Assembly (NCBI GenBank): GCA_017893485.1
Contig: JACEHZ010000208.1
Coordinates: forward strand, 62,001-126,000
DNA: 64,000 nucleotides
Reading direction: 5' to 3'
From: Hemerocallis citrina
Taxonomy: Eukaryota > Streptophyta > Magnoliopsida > Asparagales > Asphodelaceae
Shown here in pieces: positions 1 to 14,700 of the stretch (its first letter is position 1; the number at the start of each line of letters is the position of its first letter). The translations under genes were made by a program, and so were the position numbers. Under the pieces are notes generated by a model. It made no database searches and was not told where the DNA came from. It saw nothing but the letters and a program-made list of their open reading frames with translations.

Positions 1-2537
1 TTCTTCACCCTATCCCAATCCCGATCCAAAAAAGAAAAGAAAAAAAAAATCCAACTCGCCGTCTTCCCCAGTTCCCCCATCCCGCACCCTACTTCCGACG
101 ACCCATCACCACAACAACCCTCCATCCCCTCGACTTCTTCCTTCTTCTCCCGACCCCGACCAAAACCCTTGCCCCCACATCGTCGTCCCCGACTCCTTCC
201 GCAACCCTCATCTCTTCCCGTCGACACCCCTACACCCGCGTCGTCTCCCGATCGACACGACGCCCTCAGCTAGCACAACCTCCGGTGCCGGCCTGCGTCG
301 CCCCAGTCGACGCCGCCTCCAGGCCATCGGCCAGATCTGTGGCCCCATCTTCACAGTTGCTGCCGAGCTTCTCTCTCTTGCTGCTATTGCCGCTCCTATT
401 GTGTTCTTAGTTGCTGTCCAACTCCGAGATCTACACTGGTTTCGCATTCGGTATACTCTTTCCATTATTAAATATTTGTGTTCTACTGCCTTTTATCTAT
501 TATATTATCTGATTTGCCTGTCGTCTACAAAAATAACTGAAATTGAGTGTTCCACATGCTTGAGTAGAGTACGAATCAATATTGAACCTATTACTTGCTA
601 AACACTTAGGGAATTAATTATTGATCGTAAGGTTGAATTATTAATTGGGACTGTTATACTTGATTCAATTCTTGAAAACCCATCAAACCTGTTAACGGTT
701 AAAATTTCCAACTTTGATCCGCACTTACATGTTGGTAAAATTAATCCTTTAAGATTCTTGGAAATTCTCTATTTAGGGTTAGTTTTACATCATACTAACT
801 AGGCATTCATCACTAACACTTCTAGTCTATATAATTTGCTACGTGTTAATTACTAAACAAATAATTAAGAATAGAACATGAGTTATAAGCAAGTAAAACA
901 ACACTAACAATACTTTATTTAATTTCTTTTCATGATATTTTAAATTAACACATCAACAACCATTCATGCAAGTTGTAGCTTTTTAGAATAGGAAATAGCA
1001 AGCATCAATCATTCATTCCATATATAAAGAAATATAATAATAAAATACATGAGGTATGAAGAATACCCACTTTTACTTAGTGAAAAAGTCTTCAATTGCC
1101 TTCTCCTCCTTGCTTCCCTTGATTCTTCTTTGACTTCTTGCTCCAATAATAGTAGTAGTAAGGTAGTATGGTAGTAGTAGTAGGCAGTAGTAGTAGAAGT
1201 AGTAAGCAATAGTAGAAGTAGTAGTAAAAGTAGGGAGTAGTAGTAGGTAGAAGTAAGCAGCAGTAGTAAACAACAGTAGCAGCAGTAGTAAACATCAGTG
1301 GTAGTAGTATTAGTAAGCAGTAGTAGTAGTAGGTAGTAAGAGTAGTAGTAGTAGTAGACATATATATAGAGAAAAGGGGTGGAGGGGGCTGCCGGCTGCA
1401 AAGAGAGAAAAAGAGAGAGATAGTGGAGTGTAGGAATTGGTGGAAAGGTGTAGAAAGGCTTAGGTGTCCCCCCTTTTTGCATTAAACCCCTATGTTTTAA
1501 CTAATTGCTTTTTAACTCCCAATTAAGAATTGTTTTGTTGGACTGGGCTTTTTTTTTTTTTGTAAACAATGTTGGGCTTTAAGGCTAAAAAAAATTATAG
1601 CAATACTAATAGTATATAATAATACTAATAGTATAGGTTAACAAATATAACAATAACTATGTATGATAAGATAACAATAACAATGTATATGTATATTTTT
1701 GTTTTAATATAAAAGAAAAAAATGTTATTAACCTTGCATACTAGGGGTATTATAGTTGAGTTACATTAGAGAGTGTATTTGAACAGGGAATAGGGGTTCA
1801 ACCAAATTGTATGATTTATGGGAGTTTGTTTTGGTTGGCCTTCGTTTTGTACTTATCATGGTTAACATCAGGGATGAACATAATCCAATCTCATGGGTGC
1901 AGATGTACTTGATATGGATTTAAGAAGGTGCTAGAAGTGTTTGCTGGTGCTGATGAGGTTGAAAAGTAACTTTGTAATATCTTAAATTATGTTAAACCCA
2001 GCAGTGTTTAGAGCATCTACTCTAATGAACTTTGTTGAGAGCCTAAGACTATACTTTTGAAAATTAATATAGGGAAGATAAATGTAATTGCTCCATACAT
2101 GGATTTCTCGAAGTCGTATTGCAATGGATTATGAGAATAAAGGAAGGTCTAGTGGAAAGAAGCTTGAGAATGTTTAAATGAGCCTCACTAACTGGTAGGC
2201 AAAGGGAAAAGGATGGATATCCATGACGAAAAACAATTAAAATCTTCAGGTTAATTAAAAGTTTCTATTTTTCTTTTAATTATAAATTTTTTATGTATCA
2301 TTTTTACACTAAGGAAAACTTTGAATAGGTTGAGTAAAGCTTATTTGTTATGTTGTCTGCAACAAATTGTTCTTACTACCCAGAAATGCTATTCTCCTCT
2401 CTCTCTCTCTCTCTCTCTCATGAGTATGTGTGTGTGGGTCTGATGTCACAAGTTACTGTGTCACTGTGTCATTTACTATCTATTCTATAAACAACATCTA
2501 AACTTTTTATTTGTTTATTTTCTTCTTCAATTTACAG
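1..2537. other. AP4B intron (5' end outside window), with repeat fragments
   Basis: This stretch precedes the first AP4B exon in the window and ends with a pyrimidine-rich TTTACAG acceptor at 2531-2537. Positions 1-430 are C-rich and resemble the GC-rich leaders inside the large LTRs at 15060-15580 and 53370-53940. Positions about 1010-1800 look like a diverged piece of the LTR family found at 7662-11601, sharing a GG(A)GGG tract, a 'GCTTAGGTGTC' motif and a following AAACCCCTA. Positions 1141-1350 are an imperfect AGT/AGC trinucleotide array. A CT microsatellite lies at 2396-2419. Open frames here are low-complexity and not credible genes. Confidence 0.6.
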
Positions 2538-2736
2538 AATCAAGGACTTCAGTGAATGGGCACAATGCCTAATACTTGAGCTGGTATCTAACTATATTCC
2601 AGCGGATAACAATGAAATATTTGACATAATGAATCTCCTTGAGGATAGGCTTCAGCATGCAAATAGTGCTGTCGTTTTAGCTACAATCAAGGTGTTTCTG
2701 CATTTGACAATGTCCATGACTGATGTTCATCAACAG
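2538..2736 (+). CDS. AP4B: AP4B exon (first in window), trunk domain
   Basis: The first base completes a codon begun in an upstream exon; the other 66 codons begin IKDFSEWAQCLILEL and end SMTDVHQQ. This is part of the helical-repeat adaptin trunk. It is followed by donor GTATCA and continues in phase 0 with VYERIKAP in the next exon. Confidence 0.95.
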
Positions 2737-5700
2737 GTATCAAACAAAAATTCTAAACCCTCTTAAAGTTTATTTGCACAAAGTCATCTTAGTGGAGTTT
2801 AAAGTTCAGTCATGATGATAAAACAGATTTTGTATAGTAATAAAAAACACTTGCACAAAGCTCATTGGGTGACTGGAATTGTGCATGGATGGGCATTGTT
2901 AGAGGAAGGACCCTCCTGTGGCATGAACACCACAGTGCATTAGAATCATAACAATCATGGCATGCATCCTTATGTCGACAATTCGCTTTATATTCCTGCA
3001 GAGAATTCTTTTTATATTCCTGCAGACAGTTCTCTTTATATTCCTGCAGTTTATTTGCAATATGTCATGCTACTGCGCGATTATGCTGTTCAATAAAAAA
3101 CACAGGAGCTTTAGAACCTGATAACCATAACAACCACTACTATTGGTTGGACCGTACCACCATGACTATGTGACCTTAGGATGTTATGAGTCTAATGACG
3201 TCTTTCCAGTGAGGTTCTTTTCCTTGTTGAATGGATTGAGAACTTCAGCTCACTGGACTTGGAATGTCTGAATGAATTGCATAACTGAAGTGTTAAGTTT
3301 CACACGGAAATGATCCCATAGAAGCTCTGATCAATTATCCTCCTTATCTATGCACTGATTCTACTTTTAAATTTATTTTAGTCCATTAGTTTTTACGTGT
3401 TATTTATTCCTTGTCCAGATGATTGCTAACCCTAAATTAAATTATGTCGCATTCCCTTTCTTCTAGATTCTATCTTTGTTTAGAAAAGTTGGACTGGGTA
3501 GCAATTAGCATGCACGGTGACTGTATACCTAGCTCCAAGCTTACTAAGATAGTTCTGAGAGCCTTATTTTGCGTATAGTTGATTTTGCTTGGAACTTATT
3601 GTGGCTCATTGAGGGCCAGTGTCTGGTTTTGTGGTTAACAGCTACAGCTTAGACCAATTCTTAGTGAGCTTTGTTTGCTGTGTCTATCTTGAGAGGAATA
3701 GTCATACAGATAATATGATGTTTTTGTGCTCTAGTTTTCTCTTTCTCCACCAGAATTTACATGCTGTTATAATCTATTCCCAGCTTTTTACTCTTGTTAT
3801 ATGTTGAAAACACTCTTTGCTGTGTTCTTTTTCATATCCAAGATTTCCTATATTTTATGTATTTATTTTATTATTATTATTATTATTATTTGCTGCTAGA
3901 AAATATTTGTAAAGATATGCTGATTGCTTTTGTTGCTATTCTGTCATATAAACACGGTTCTTAGATTTTCAACCAAGTTAGGGGGTTGATGTCAAGTTAA
4001 TAGCCAGTTGTGGAACATCAATCACATATTTATGGAATTTAAAACTCTTATCAGATATTGATGGAGTTTGCTATTCCATAGCCGATCTGGTGATTGCATA
4101 CAATGTTATAATGCTACAGTGATGATGATCTTAAAATTTCAGTGTCAATCAATAGTTTAAATAGAACTTCTTCGTCTGGAATTATATCTTATATTGTGTC
4201 TGGTGTTTTTCTTTTATCTTTGTACTGTTTTTACCTTTTTTTGCAGTGATTGTGTACAATTGGAGTATATCTGTAAACTCTTTATATTAAAATTCATTTA
4301 TCAGATCTCTCAAGCTATTCTTGTAATCTAGCAATTGCAGATGTACAGAGAAGTTTTTTTTCGTAATTTTAATCACTTTCTTTTGTTGCTACTATTCAAA
4401 ATTCATAACATTGATACAGTTACTTTGTATTATGTAGTGAATATGATAGTATCTTATACTTTTGTGCTTGTCAGTATTTATTTTTCATTTTTATTTGTGG
4501 GGTGTGTGTTGGGAATAGGCCATAACCCGATACAAATGGGTTTTGAACCCCAGACCTGTTGCCTACTTGCTTATACATTACTACTGTAGTATAACAGTGC
4601 TTAGTGCTTGCTCAGTTAGCTTTATAGATTTCTGTTTGGTACTGTATGTGGATGCTAGATATCCCAAAGCTTTGTCTGGGAATCTGTTCACTTTCTTTAG
4701 GTGCTACTGGTCAACATTCATATGATTGATTTCAAGCTGCAATGATGAGGATTTGTGGTTATTTGCATTCAGTAGTGAATATGATATTATTTCTACTCCT
4801 TCGTGCTTGTCAGTTGTTACTTTGGTAGAGATCATCTATTCTTGTGTTTTGGAGAACTTTTGTTTGGTACTGTATGTGGATGCTAGATAACCTGGAGGCT
4901 TTACTTCTTTTGATCCTTTATTTGCTGGTTACTGCTTAATTTGTAACTGCTAATCGAACTCTCTTAATACTTTTCCTTCTGGTAGGTTTATGAACGTATC
5001 AAGGCACCTTTACTTACCCTAGTGAGCACGGGAAGTCCTGAACAATCTTATGCAGTATTAAGCCACCTGCATTTGCTGGTGATGCGAGCTCCAATGCTTT
5101 TCTCAGCAGACTATAAGCACTTTTATTGCCAATATAGTCAGCCATCATATGTGAAGAAACTGAAACTTGAGATGTTGACTGCTATTGCTAACGAGAGCAA
5201 TACCTATGAAATTGGTAAAGTTTTCCGTTTTGTACTTTTGGAAGGGTATAGAGATGATTTTTTACTAGTGCATCTGAAAACTTCTCATTAGCTGTTATTC
5301 TCTTAGTGCGGGATTTGTAACATTGACCTTTTTGCAGTGACCGAGTTATGTGAGTATGCTGCAAATGTTGATATTCCAATTGCACGCGAGTCAATTAGGG
5401 CAGTTGGAAAGATAGCACTACAGCAGTATGATGTCAATGCAATAGTTGATAGGCTTCTTCAATTTTTGGAGATGGAAAAGGATTATGTGACTGCTGAAAC
5501 ATTGGTGAGTAGCTCAAAATATTTCGTGTTTTTTTTATTTTCTTGGAATACTAGCAACATTACTAGTTCGGCACCGGGTTTATTTGAATTGATGATTTTT
5601 CTTGCCTTGGTTTGGGGGATAAAATTCACAGGTATTGGTCAAGGACCTTTTGAGGAAATACCCTCAGTGGAGTCATGATTGTATTGCAGTTGTTGGCAAC

Positions 5701-8700
5701 ATCAGCAGCAAGAATGTTCAGGAACCAAAGGCGAAATCAGCTCTGATATGGATGTTGGGAGAATATTCTCAGGATATGCACGATGCTCCCTACATTCTAG
5801 AAAGTCTTGTGGAGAACTGGGATGAGGAGCATGCAGCAGAGGTAATTTGGTTTTGAATTAGGAATGTTGGTTCAATTTATACTACCATATTTTGCAGGAT
5901 GACCTTCCAAAAAGTTCGTAGTATTGTTATTTGTTTGACATGAGTTCACATGACCTACATGAGGCTCAAACCTAGACCTAACTTAAATGCGCATGTGTGC
6001 GCACATGGGCTTAGCGCTAGCACTGTCACAAAAATCCGACACCCGGACCCGACCCTATTGTGGGTCAGGTCCGGGTCCTAAAATAGGATCCGTTGCATTT
6101 TCGGGTTTGATCTGAGTCCGCTCAAAATGGACCCGAGCCGAACCCGGACAAAAAAACCCTAACCTCCCAAAAAAAATACAAGGATAAGAGAAGAAGCAAC
6201 AACCCCACTATTCCCCACCGGACCCGGTGGGTAGCAATTTTTTTACCTGGACCCGGACCCAGACCTAGTTTTCACGGGTCTGGTCTGGGTCCAATTTTTT
6301 GGACCTGTAGAGGAGCAAGTCCTGGTTCAGGTAGTGCAGGACCCGAACCCAACGTGACTCGATACCAGTGCTACTTAGTGCCTTTAGTTACTAACAAGTT
6401 GAATTTGGGTTGGGTCCTATACATTTTACTTCAAATCTCTTGATGTGGTCTTAGGGTCTTTAGTTACTAACAAGTTGAATTTTGGGTTGGATCCTGTAAA
6501 TCCTACTAATGTAAATCTTAATAATCCTACTTCTGATCCACTTGTAGATTCAAACATATTAAAGCATGTAGTTAGAAGGTTTTGATGGATAATACAATAT
6601 CCACTTCGGATCCATGAAAATTTGATGGATTCAAACCCGAAAATTCAGGCTTCCTGACTGGTCACTCTTCATGGCGCCCCTAGCCCAGGGAGATAGCGGG
6701 CTTGGGTTTAGGGTGAGGAGGGGGAGAGGAAAATGAGAGAGAAATAATATTCAATCACTAACCCTCATAAGGCAGCAAGAACTATCCCAACTAGTGGCAT
6801 AGCTAGAAATTTTCGGTAAGGTGGGCAAAAGTTGTACTTTTGTATATATACACATTCCTTGCACGTTCTTTTTTATCTTTGTAAGAGCTTGATTTTCTGT
6901 TTAAAGAAAATCAATCTTTAAAGTTAAATAAAATTGGATGATTTTTTACAGTTCATATGGCCAAGCAACCCAACTCTGTACGAAGTATACTAGAGATATC
7001 AGAGATCTGATATAAAACAGCATTGAAGAATCCAATAATACAAAACAAATAATTTCAAACAAATTCCGTAGATTTCAATATAAAAAGCTAGTGTAATGAT
7101 ATATTGCTAGTATGGTCATGATAATTAAAGTAAATATATTACTTAAGATTGAGGGAGAAATTCGGGACTCTAAACATTTTAGCCTTTATTAAGAGATTGC
7201 CTTGAAGAATCTTATTCTTTTGTTTTTTGAACAAGGCCATAGCCACTAACCCATCTCACACATCTACACTCTTTCATCCCGTAAGTGCAAGCATGCCTCG
7301 AATGCCTGACCCTGTCGCTAGTGGCTCCGCCCCAACCTCTTGTACACTAGCAAAGAGGCTTACCGCTAGACTACTAGGGAAATTGCGAATAACCTGAAGA
7401 AGTTATACTACTTATAAATCAAAATGTTATATATCTAAACTCACACAAATTTCCAATGTGCTGTGGGTCCCACATTCCATTCGTTTCTTTTAACTCAGTT
7501 TACCGACTTGGGCCGTTGGTTAACCTGATTCTATGAGATATGGTGGGAAATTTGACTAAGAAGCTTGATTTTGTTATTCCTCAAGACTACCACCTCTTGA
7601 ATTTCTCAAATTCTAAGTTGGGGAATTGCCCACCATAGTGTGCATGTGCATCCGCCCCTGATGTAGCACCCCAAGTTCCGCACACTGGAAGCTCGTGACA
7701 CATACTCAGATCCTTACTTCAATGAGTACGCAACACACGAAAGCACAGGAAATTAAAAATTTCATTACCTCAATAATATTACATTTATCCTTCACTTGGA
7801 TGCTTCCTGATAGGCCGGTGATCATTCAGCCTCGTCGGAAGCGGTGGTTTTTCTCCACTCCCGAGCCATACCAAAAGTTATCCAATCATAAGGTGGACTG
7901 ACATGCCTTTCCCTACTCCACCAAGAGATGGAGTTTAACTCTTGCTCCTCATCGTATTGATAACTCAGAACATAGATGGAAGCTTAAGGGTTCATCCCTT
8001 AAGTTCTGACAGGACTTGTGACTTACGTCCGCATCCCGCTCCTATCACTAAACTCCAGAAATCAACAGTCGAAACAATACTGCACGCGTCTCAGACGAGC
8101 CACTGCCGCACATGTTCCCTTGACAGGAGAGTACAACGTCCAGCTAGTGCTTGTCCTTATAACAATGTCACATAAACTAGAGCTACTGCAATCGAGAACT
8201 TGGTAAACATCATATAACAAAATGTCTATTAACAAACTCTTTTGAATCCGTTCCAAGGGTTATTCGAACCCAAATAATACCAACTCGCACATCCCAACAT
8301 ACGACTATATATCATGTCTCATACTTGAACATATACTTGCCTTCCATTGCACACTCATATGCGCAAACTTAAAATATAATCTTACACAACTCACTACATA
8401 TCATAACATAAATTAAGAGCTTATAAACAACATTTCTAAGGTTGTTAAGAAGTTCTAAAGAGATGACAACTTACATATGCCCAAAACAGCAAGTTCAAAT
8501 CTAAAATGCAGTTCTTGCAACTTCTAAAAATCACCAATAATCACCCTCTTGTTGGAAGTTAGATATCTTAGGTTTTAAAGAAAGGTCAATGAGTCTACTA
8601 TAAGTTCTTAGTTGGGAGTTTTCTCAAAATACTTCATTTAAAAGGTTAAATTAATCAATAACTGAAAGGTGTACAAATTTTTAGCAACTAAAAATTGCTA

Positions 8701-11700
8701 ACCAGTCATGAGTTCAAAATTAATTTAAAATACTAAATAATGTTCAAAATTCATAAAATTTGGTGAGCATGTTATAGACACATACATGTATCACATTAAA
8801 AAATTTCAACTTGAAATACTACATAGTTTGAGAGAGATGAATTTTTGAAGTAGAAGTAGTAAACTAGACAGAATCACAGCTCAACTTAAAATACTAAATA
8901 ATGTTCAAAATTCATAAAATTTGGTGAGCATGTTATAGACACATACATGTATCACCTTAAAAAATTTTAACTTGAAATACTACATAGTTAGAGAGAGATG
9001 AATTTTTGAAGTAGAAGTCGTAAACTAGATAGAATCACAGCTCAACCTACAGTGGTTTCGGATTTTATGAAAATAGCAAATATTATCCAATAAGTATGAA
9101 ATTTGGTGGAGGGCTCTAAATACATATAAGATGCTACTATAAAAATTTTAACCATAAATTCCTCATATTCAAGGAGTTATGATTTTTGGAGTTGAAGATA
9201 AATTTCAAGGAAGGAAAAAATACAAACTTTTTATGCTATTCTCAAAATAAGCATACACTTCATGCACCATACAATTTCATGCCATCTATATTAAGGAAAG
9301 AGTATAAACTACTCACAATTTAACAACCAAGAGAGTTGGAGAACACCCACCTCAAAGTGTAGACAAGAAATGAAATTTCCAAGCTCCAAGCTCCAAGTAT
9401 GCTCTTCTCCTACTCCTAGCTTGTTTGCTTCTTTTCTTGCGTAATTAGCTTCTTAGAAATATTTAGGGAAATTGGAATGAATAATGGAGTGAAAAGTAGT
9501 ATAGAAATAGGCTAGAAATTAGTATGAAAATGGACTAAGGAAAAGGTAGGAAGAAGAAGAAAATGAGAACTAGGGTTTCTTTTTACATATACACACATAT
9601 ATATATATAGAATGAGGGGGAGGGTTGGCCGGCAATTAAAAGCTAGGGTTAGGGTTGGAAGAGTGTGGGTGAGTGTAGAAGACTCTAGGGATGCTTAGGT
9701 GTGCCGCTAATTTTACACAAACCCCTAGATATAAATAATTACACATAACCCATATTCCAAGTCAACAATTGTAGGCTCACTTCAAGTCAAGAATTGTGGG
9801 CTTCAACATGCATTTCTAGTTCATATGTTTAGTGTGTAGTGTGTGTACAATATATATAATAGTAGTATGTATGTTTATGAAACATAATTTGTATGGTTAG
9901 CCTCATAGGTTAAATTCATATAGAGAAATTAGACTTGGATGCCCCAGTTAGAGTCGAGTTTAGTTTGGATAGTAAGATGGTTATAACTTATATTGTTGTA
10001 CTCCCAGCTTATGTTTATGATCTCCCTATATCCGGAACTATTTTAAAGGAGTAATGTAATATCCCCAAAATAATTAACAATTATTTTGTATCCTAAAATA
10101 ATTAACAATTATTTTGTACAACAATATTTTGTATATAAATATTGTTGCATTATATATTGTTATTTTATATTTGGCATATGAATGTTGTTGCATGTGAATT
10201 GTGCACATTCTTGTATATGTTGTCATGTACACATAAGTTGTATGGTTTTGGATTAACCCAATTAAATTCATATGAATTTAACCTATGAGGCTAACCATAC
10301 AAATTATGTTTCATAAACATACATACTACTATTATATATATTGTACATACACTCCACACTAAACATATGAACTGGAAATGCATGTTGAAGCCCATAATTT
10401 TTGACTTGAAGTGAGCCTACAATTGTTGACTTGGAATATGAGGTATGTGTAATTATTTAAACCTAGGGGTTTATGTGTAAAATTGGAGGGACACCTAAGC
10501 TATATGTAAAATTGGAGGGACACCTAAGCATCCCTAGAGTCTTCTACACTCATCCACACTCTTCCAACCCTAACCCTAGCTTTTAATTGCCGGCCAACCC
10601 TTCCCCTCATTTTATATATATGTGTGTGTATGTATAAAGAAACCCTAGTTCTCATTTTCTTCTTCTTCCGACCTTTTCCATAGTCTATTTTCATACTAAT
10701 TCCTAGGCCATTTCTATACTATTCACTCCATTATTCATTCCAATTTTTCTAAATATTTCTAAGAAGCTAAAATTAAGCAAGAAAAGAAGCAAACAAGCTA
10801 TGAGGAGGAGAAGAGCATACTTGGAGCTTGAGAATTTCATTTCTTGTCTACACTTTGAGGTGAGTGTTCTCTAACTCTCTTGGTTGTTAAATTGTGCGTA
10901 GTGTATAGTCTTTTCTTAATATAGATGGCATGAAATTGTATGGTGCATGAAGTGTATGTTTATTTTGTGAATAGCATAAAAAGTTTGTATGTTTTCCTAT
11001 CTTGAAATTTATCTTCAACTCCAAAAATCATAACTACTTTGAATATGAGGAATTTATGGTTGAAAATTTTAAAGTATTATCTTATATGTGTCACGAGCTT
11101 CCAGTCAGTGTAGTCGAAGGCGAAAGGCGCAAAGCAACTTTACTACCCCGTAAAAAGCCTGAGGCGCAAGGCGCAGTTTGAAGCGCGAGCCTCACTAACC
11201 GAAGCGCACTATTACTTTTGGGGGGTTTTAACATTTATAAACAAGATTATATATCATGATAACATGGATCCCCATTAGGTGATCAATCGATAATAATCAA
11301 TCTAAATGAGGAATTTTCTTATATATTATAAGGTCATTTTTCCATATACTATAATATTATGTGCAGTAATTATATATTTTTCTTAATCATTGGAAGAATT
11401 CTCCTATAAAAAATGATGAGCATAACTTGAACCCATGGTCTTTCACATTCTGAAGACTGATGCTCACGCTTCAGTGGCCTTAGTGCGCCTTGCAAGGATG
11501 AGGCGCAAATAGTCCAGGCGCCTGTGCCTCGTGCCTCAGGCTGCGCCTCAGGTGCGCCTTCGACTACACTGCTTCTAGTGTGCGGAACTCGGGGCGCTAC
11601 ACTTGATGCCAACCCAATAGCTTGTGCACTTTATCACAGTAATATCATGTAGGAAACGGTATATGGCAAAGAAATTCTAGAAGCCGGAATCCACCACCAA

Positions 11701-14700
11701 GAATTGGAAGGTGATCATATAATTGAGCCGTCTAATATAACAAGTAATAATATAGGTATGGATGGGTAGATTATAAACACAGTGCTCAAAACCTACAAAC
11801 AACATTCTTTCCAGGGCTTGATCTTTGGGTCGAACATTCACAAGGAAACCTCCAAGAAGCCTGTTAGGAAATGGATTTGGGTTTAGGTACTGAATGAGAG
11901 TAGCGTTTTTTGGTACAGCGCGACCTGCTGCGTATAGGTATTACCAGACATTTATTGTATATTTCTTGGACATGAGAGCATATTTACATTGTCAGGATGC
12001 TGGTCGAACCATTGACCTGTTGAAACCTAGTATTGTTTTACAATGTTGTATAACCACTCCACTCAATACCTTCACTTACCTTGTATGTGGATCAATGGTA
12101 GGTAGGAAAATGGGATTTAAACGGCCATGCAGTCTACATGATGTAAAACTTAACCCTAAATAGATAATTTCCAAGAATATTAAGAGATTAAGTTTACCCA
12201 CATGTAATGCCGATCAAGTTAGAAATTAAAATAGTTAATCGGTTCGATGGATTTTCAAGAATTGAATTAAGTGTAACAAGCTCAATTAACGATCCAGTTC
12301 TAACAATCAATAATTATATACCTAAGCGTTCTTAGCAATTTAAAGATGCAATAATGATTTGTACTGTAATTGGCAAATAGAAACACACTCTCAAAATTTG
12401 TGGACGACAGTTAAATCAAATAATATTTTAGAGACCATAAGTAGTATCACAAATATTTGAAAAAAATGGAAAGAGTATACTGGGGTTGCAGATTGTGTGC
12501 ATTTGCGATGGAGGACTGCGAGGCAGCGCCTGTCACTCCCCGCTTCCCAAAAAGGAATACGGAATACGAGTACGTGACAGTCTAGCGAATGATTTTCATC
12601 ATTCATAAGCTGTAGGATCGACTCAGCATCATAACAGAAAATATAACAAAATATACTCAACTGCGCATGCATGAATAAATTATTAACCAACAGAAATAAT
12701 TAGAAATAAATATAAATTTCCCAAATAAATTCAAGATCTGGATCAAAAGTAAAAACTTCGGGACTACAAGTCCGTTACAAGATTTAAGTAGCAACAAGAA
12801 TTAAATAAACTCAAGTACAAATAAGTAAAGCAAGATTTCTCCAGGCGAAGCTTAAAATGTTTGTTCACCAGCTCCTGTAGGCAACTGATCTCCAAAACCT
12901 GTATATATATCATATAGAAGGAAAATAGAGAAACAAAGACAGACGCCCGTTAGTGCAAGTTACGGGCTGCAAGTAGTACAAACAAGGGGTATGAAAACAA
13001 GTGCAAGAAAATATGAAACAAGAGTTGGAATCAAGAGTATAGAACATGATCTGACAAGAATACAACAAGTATTGAAGTTCAAGAGACTAGTTAGCAAGTG
13101 AAACAAATCAAGTAACAGGATTGGGTAACAAATACAAGTGGCAGGAATAGGTAACAAGTGAGCATGTAATCTGTATCAAGTATCGAGTAACAAGTATCAA
13201 GTAGCAAGTATCAAGTAGCATGCGAGGCAGATGTCAAGTGTGTACAAGTAACAAGTTATTTTTAAGTATATTGTTTAATTCTATCTAGGTAGCATTTCGT
13301 GCGTTCCATTTATTTACTACATGGTTGCTACATACAAACAAGTTACATTTAGATTTTATAGTGGATTCTATAGGTCATGTACTCGGGTCTTCACAGGACT
13401 ACAAAACTTGGTCGGTAAACTTGATCGGTAACATGTAATTAACTTGGTCGGTAAACTTGATCGGTAAACTTGATCGGTAACATGTAATTAACTTGGTCGG
13501 TAAACTTGATCGGTAAACTTAATCGGTAACATGTAATTAATTTGGTCGGTAAATTGATCAGTAACATGTAACTAACTGGGTCAGTAAACTTGATCGGTAA
13601 CTTAGTCAGTAACTTGGTCGGTAAACAAGTCACACGGGAAACACGGGTCTTCTTCCGAGTACAGGCTCCTATATTGTCCACTACTAGATCTTTCCCATAA
13701 ATCCCGGCTTGTTCTTATTATTATTGTCAAAACATGCATGAAAGTGTGCAAAACAGGACAAGTAAACATGATCAAGATCAAGGAACAAGTTTAGGCTAGG
13801 TAGAAAGCATATTCGAGGGTCAAAACAAATTAAAATTATCAAGAACGATGAGAATTCCAATTTTGGACAGCAAGACGTTGCTTCACCAAAATTGAGATTC
13901 CCGTTGCTACAGGATTGCAAATCTGGTTCGTCAGAAAATTTAGAAACTAGACTCCCTAACGGTTCCAGCGCATATAAACGAGATACATGAAAGTTCTAGC
14001 AACTGGTGTCAAAATAGCAAACTACGCAGGATTCGTGTTCAGCCAGAATTTGTAAAATTGTGTTTAGAAACATGAAATAGGCCTGAAACTTCATCAATTA
14101 ATTCCAGGAGAATTAGGGAAGGTCCTCTAGTGTGTTTAGTCTCAGCATGCAAAATTTCAAGTTATTATCTTACATGTAGCATAGTCAATTTAATTTGTGA
14201 ACCAAAGTGACGCAGCAAATTTATGAATCTGAAATTTCAGACACAGCAGCATTAAAACAGTGATAATTCACAAACCATAACTCGGAATTCAATTTCGTCA
14301 AAAGGGTAGTAAACTAGACATCCGGGTCTACATTTCATGTTTAGAACTCAAGTCTAGATTTTGATGTTAACAGGGTCGAAACAACAAGAAAAATAGGAAT
14401 AGCAACATAAGAGGGTTCTTTTATATAAAAGGTGTCATGATTGATAATTATTATGAGTCTAAATTAGTGTGTGATACAAATCAGGGGTTCACAAGCATCA
14501 AATCAGCACCCATGGCTATTCTCAACTCAAAAGAGAGCAAAATCAATACATGCATCATACAAACATACATCTACAAGTCAAGGTGATTCTTAATTTCATG
14601 TGTTCAAATAACTAGATGATAAAATAGATCTAACTAGTTGTGAAACGAATATATCAACGAAAGATTGTGACTCTTACGATCATGGAATTGATAAGGATGA

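Larger units (their letters stand above)
7657..11606. mobile_element. 3.9-kb fold-back LTR-type unit with 5-bp target duplication
   Basis: The unit 7662-11601 starts TGTAGCACCCCAAGTTCCG and ends CGGAACTCGGGGCGCTACA. It is flanked by CCTGA (7657-7661) and CTTGA (11602-11606), a 5-bp duplication with one change. Internally it is an imperfect inverted repeat: the left part, clearest at about 9060-9910, is matched in reverse complement by about 10260-11100. Between them, 9912-10045 matches the internal leader of the miniature LTR element at 19513-19640, and a new LTR-like start (TGTAATATCCCC) appears at about 10066. I read it as two LTRs of one family in opposite orientation around a remnant of internal sequence. 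No coding capacity is seen. Confidence 0.75.

Noticed and set aside
1009..1482. 157-residue Tyr/Leu/Thr-rich frame on the minus strand
   Set aside because: It is the translation of an AGT/AGC microsatellite; no domain and no start context.
7205..7385. tRNA-derived SINE
   Set aside because: The minus strand has a TAGCGGTAAGCC-like box A, but no clear box B, tail or duplication. Similar weak tRNA-like strings at 4540, 31986 and 44820 also fall short of a tRNA gene.
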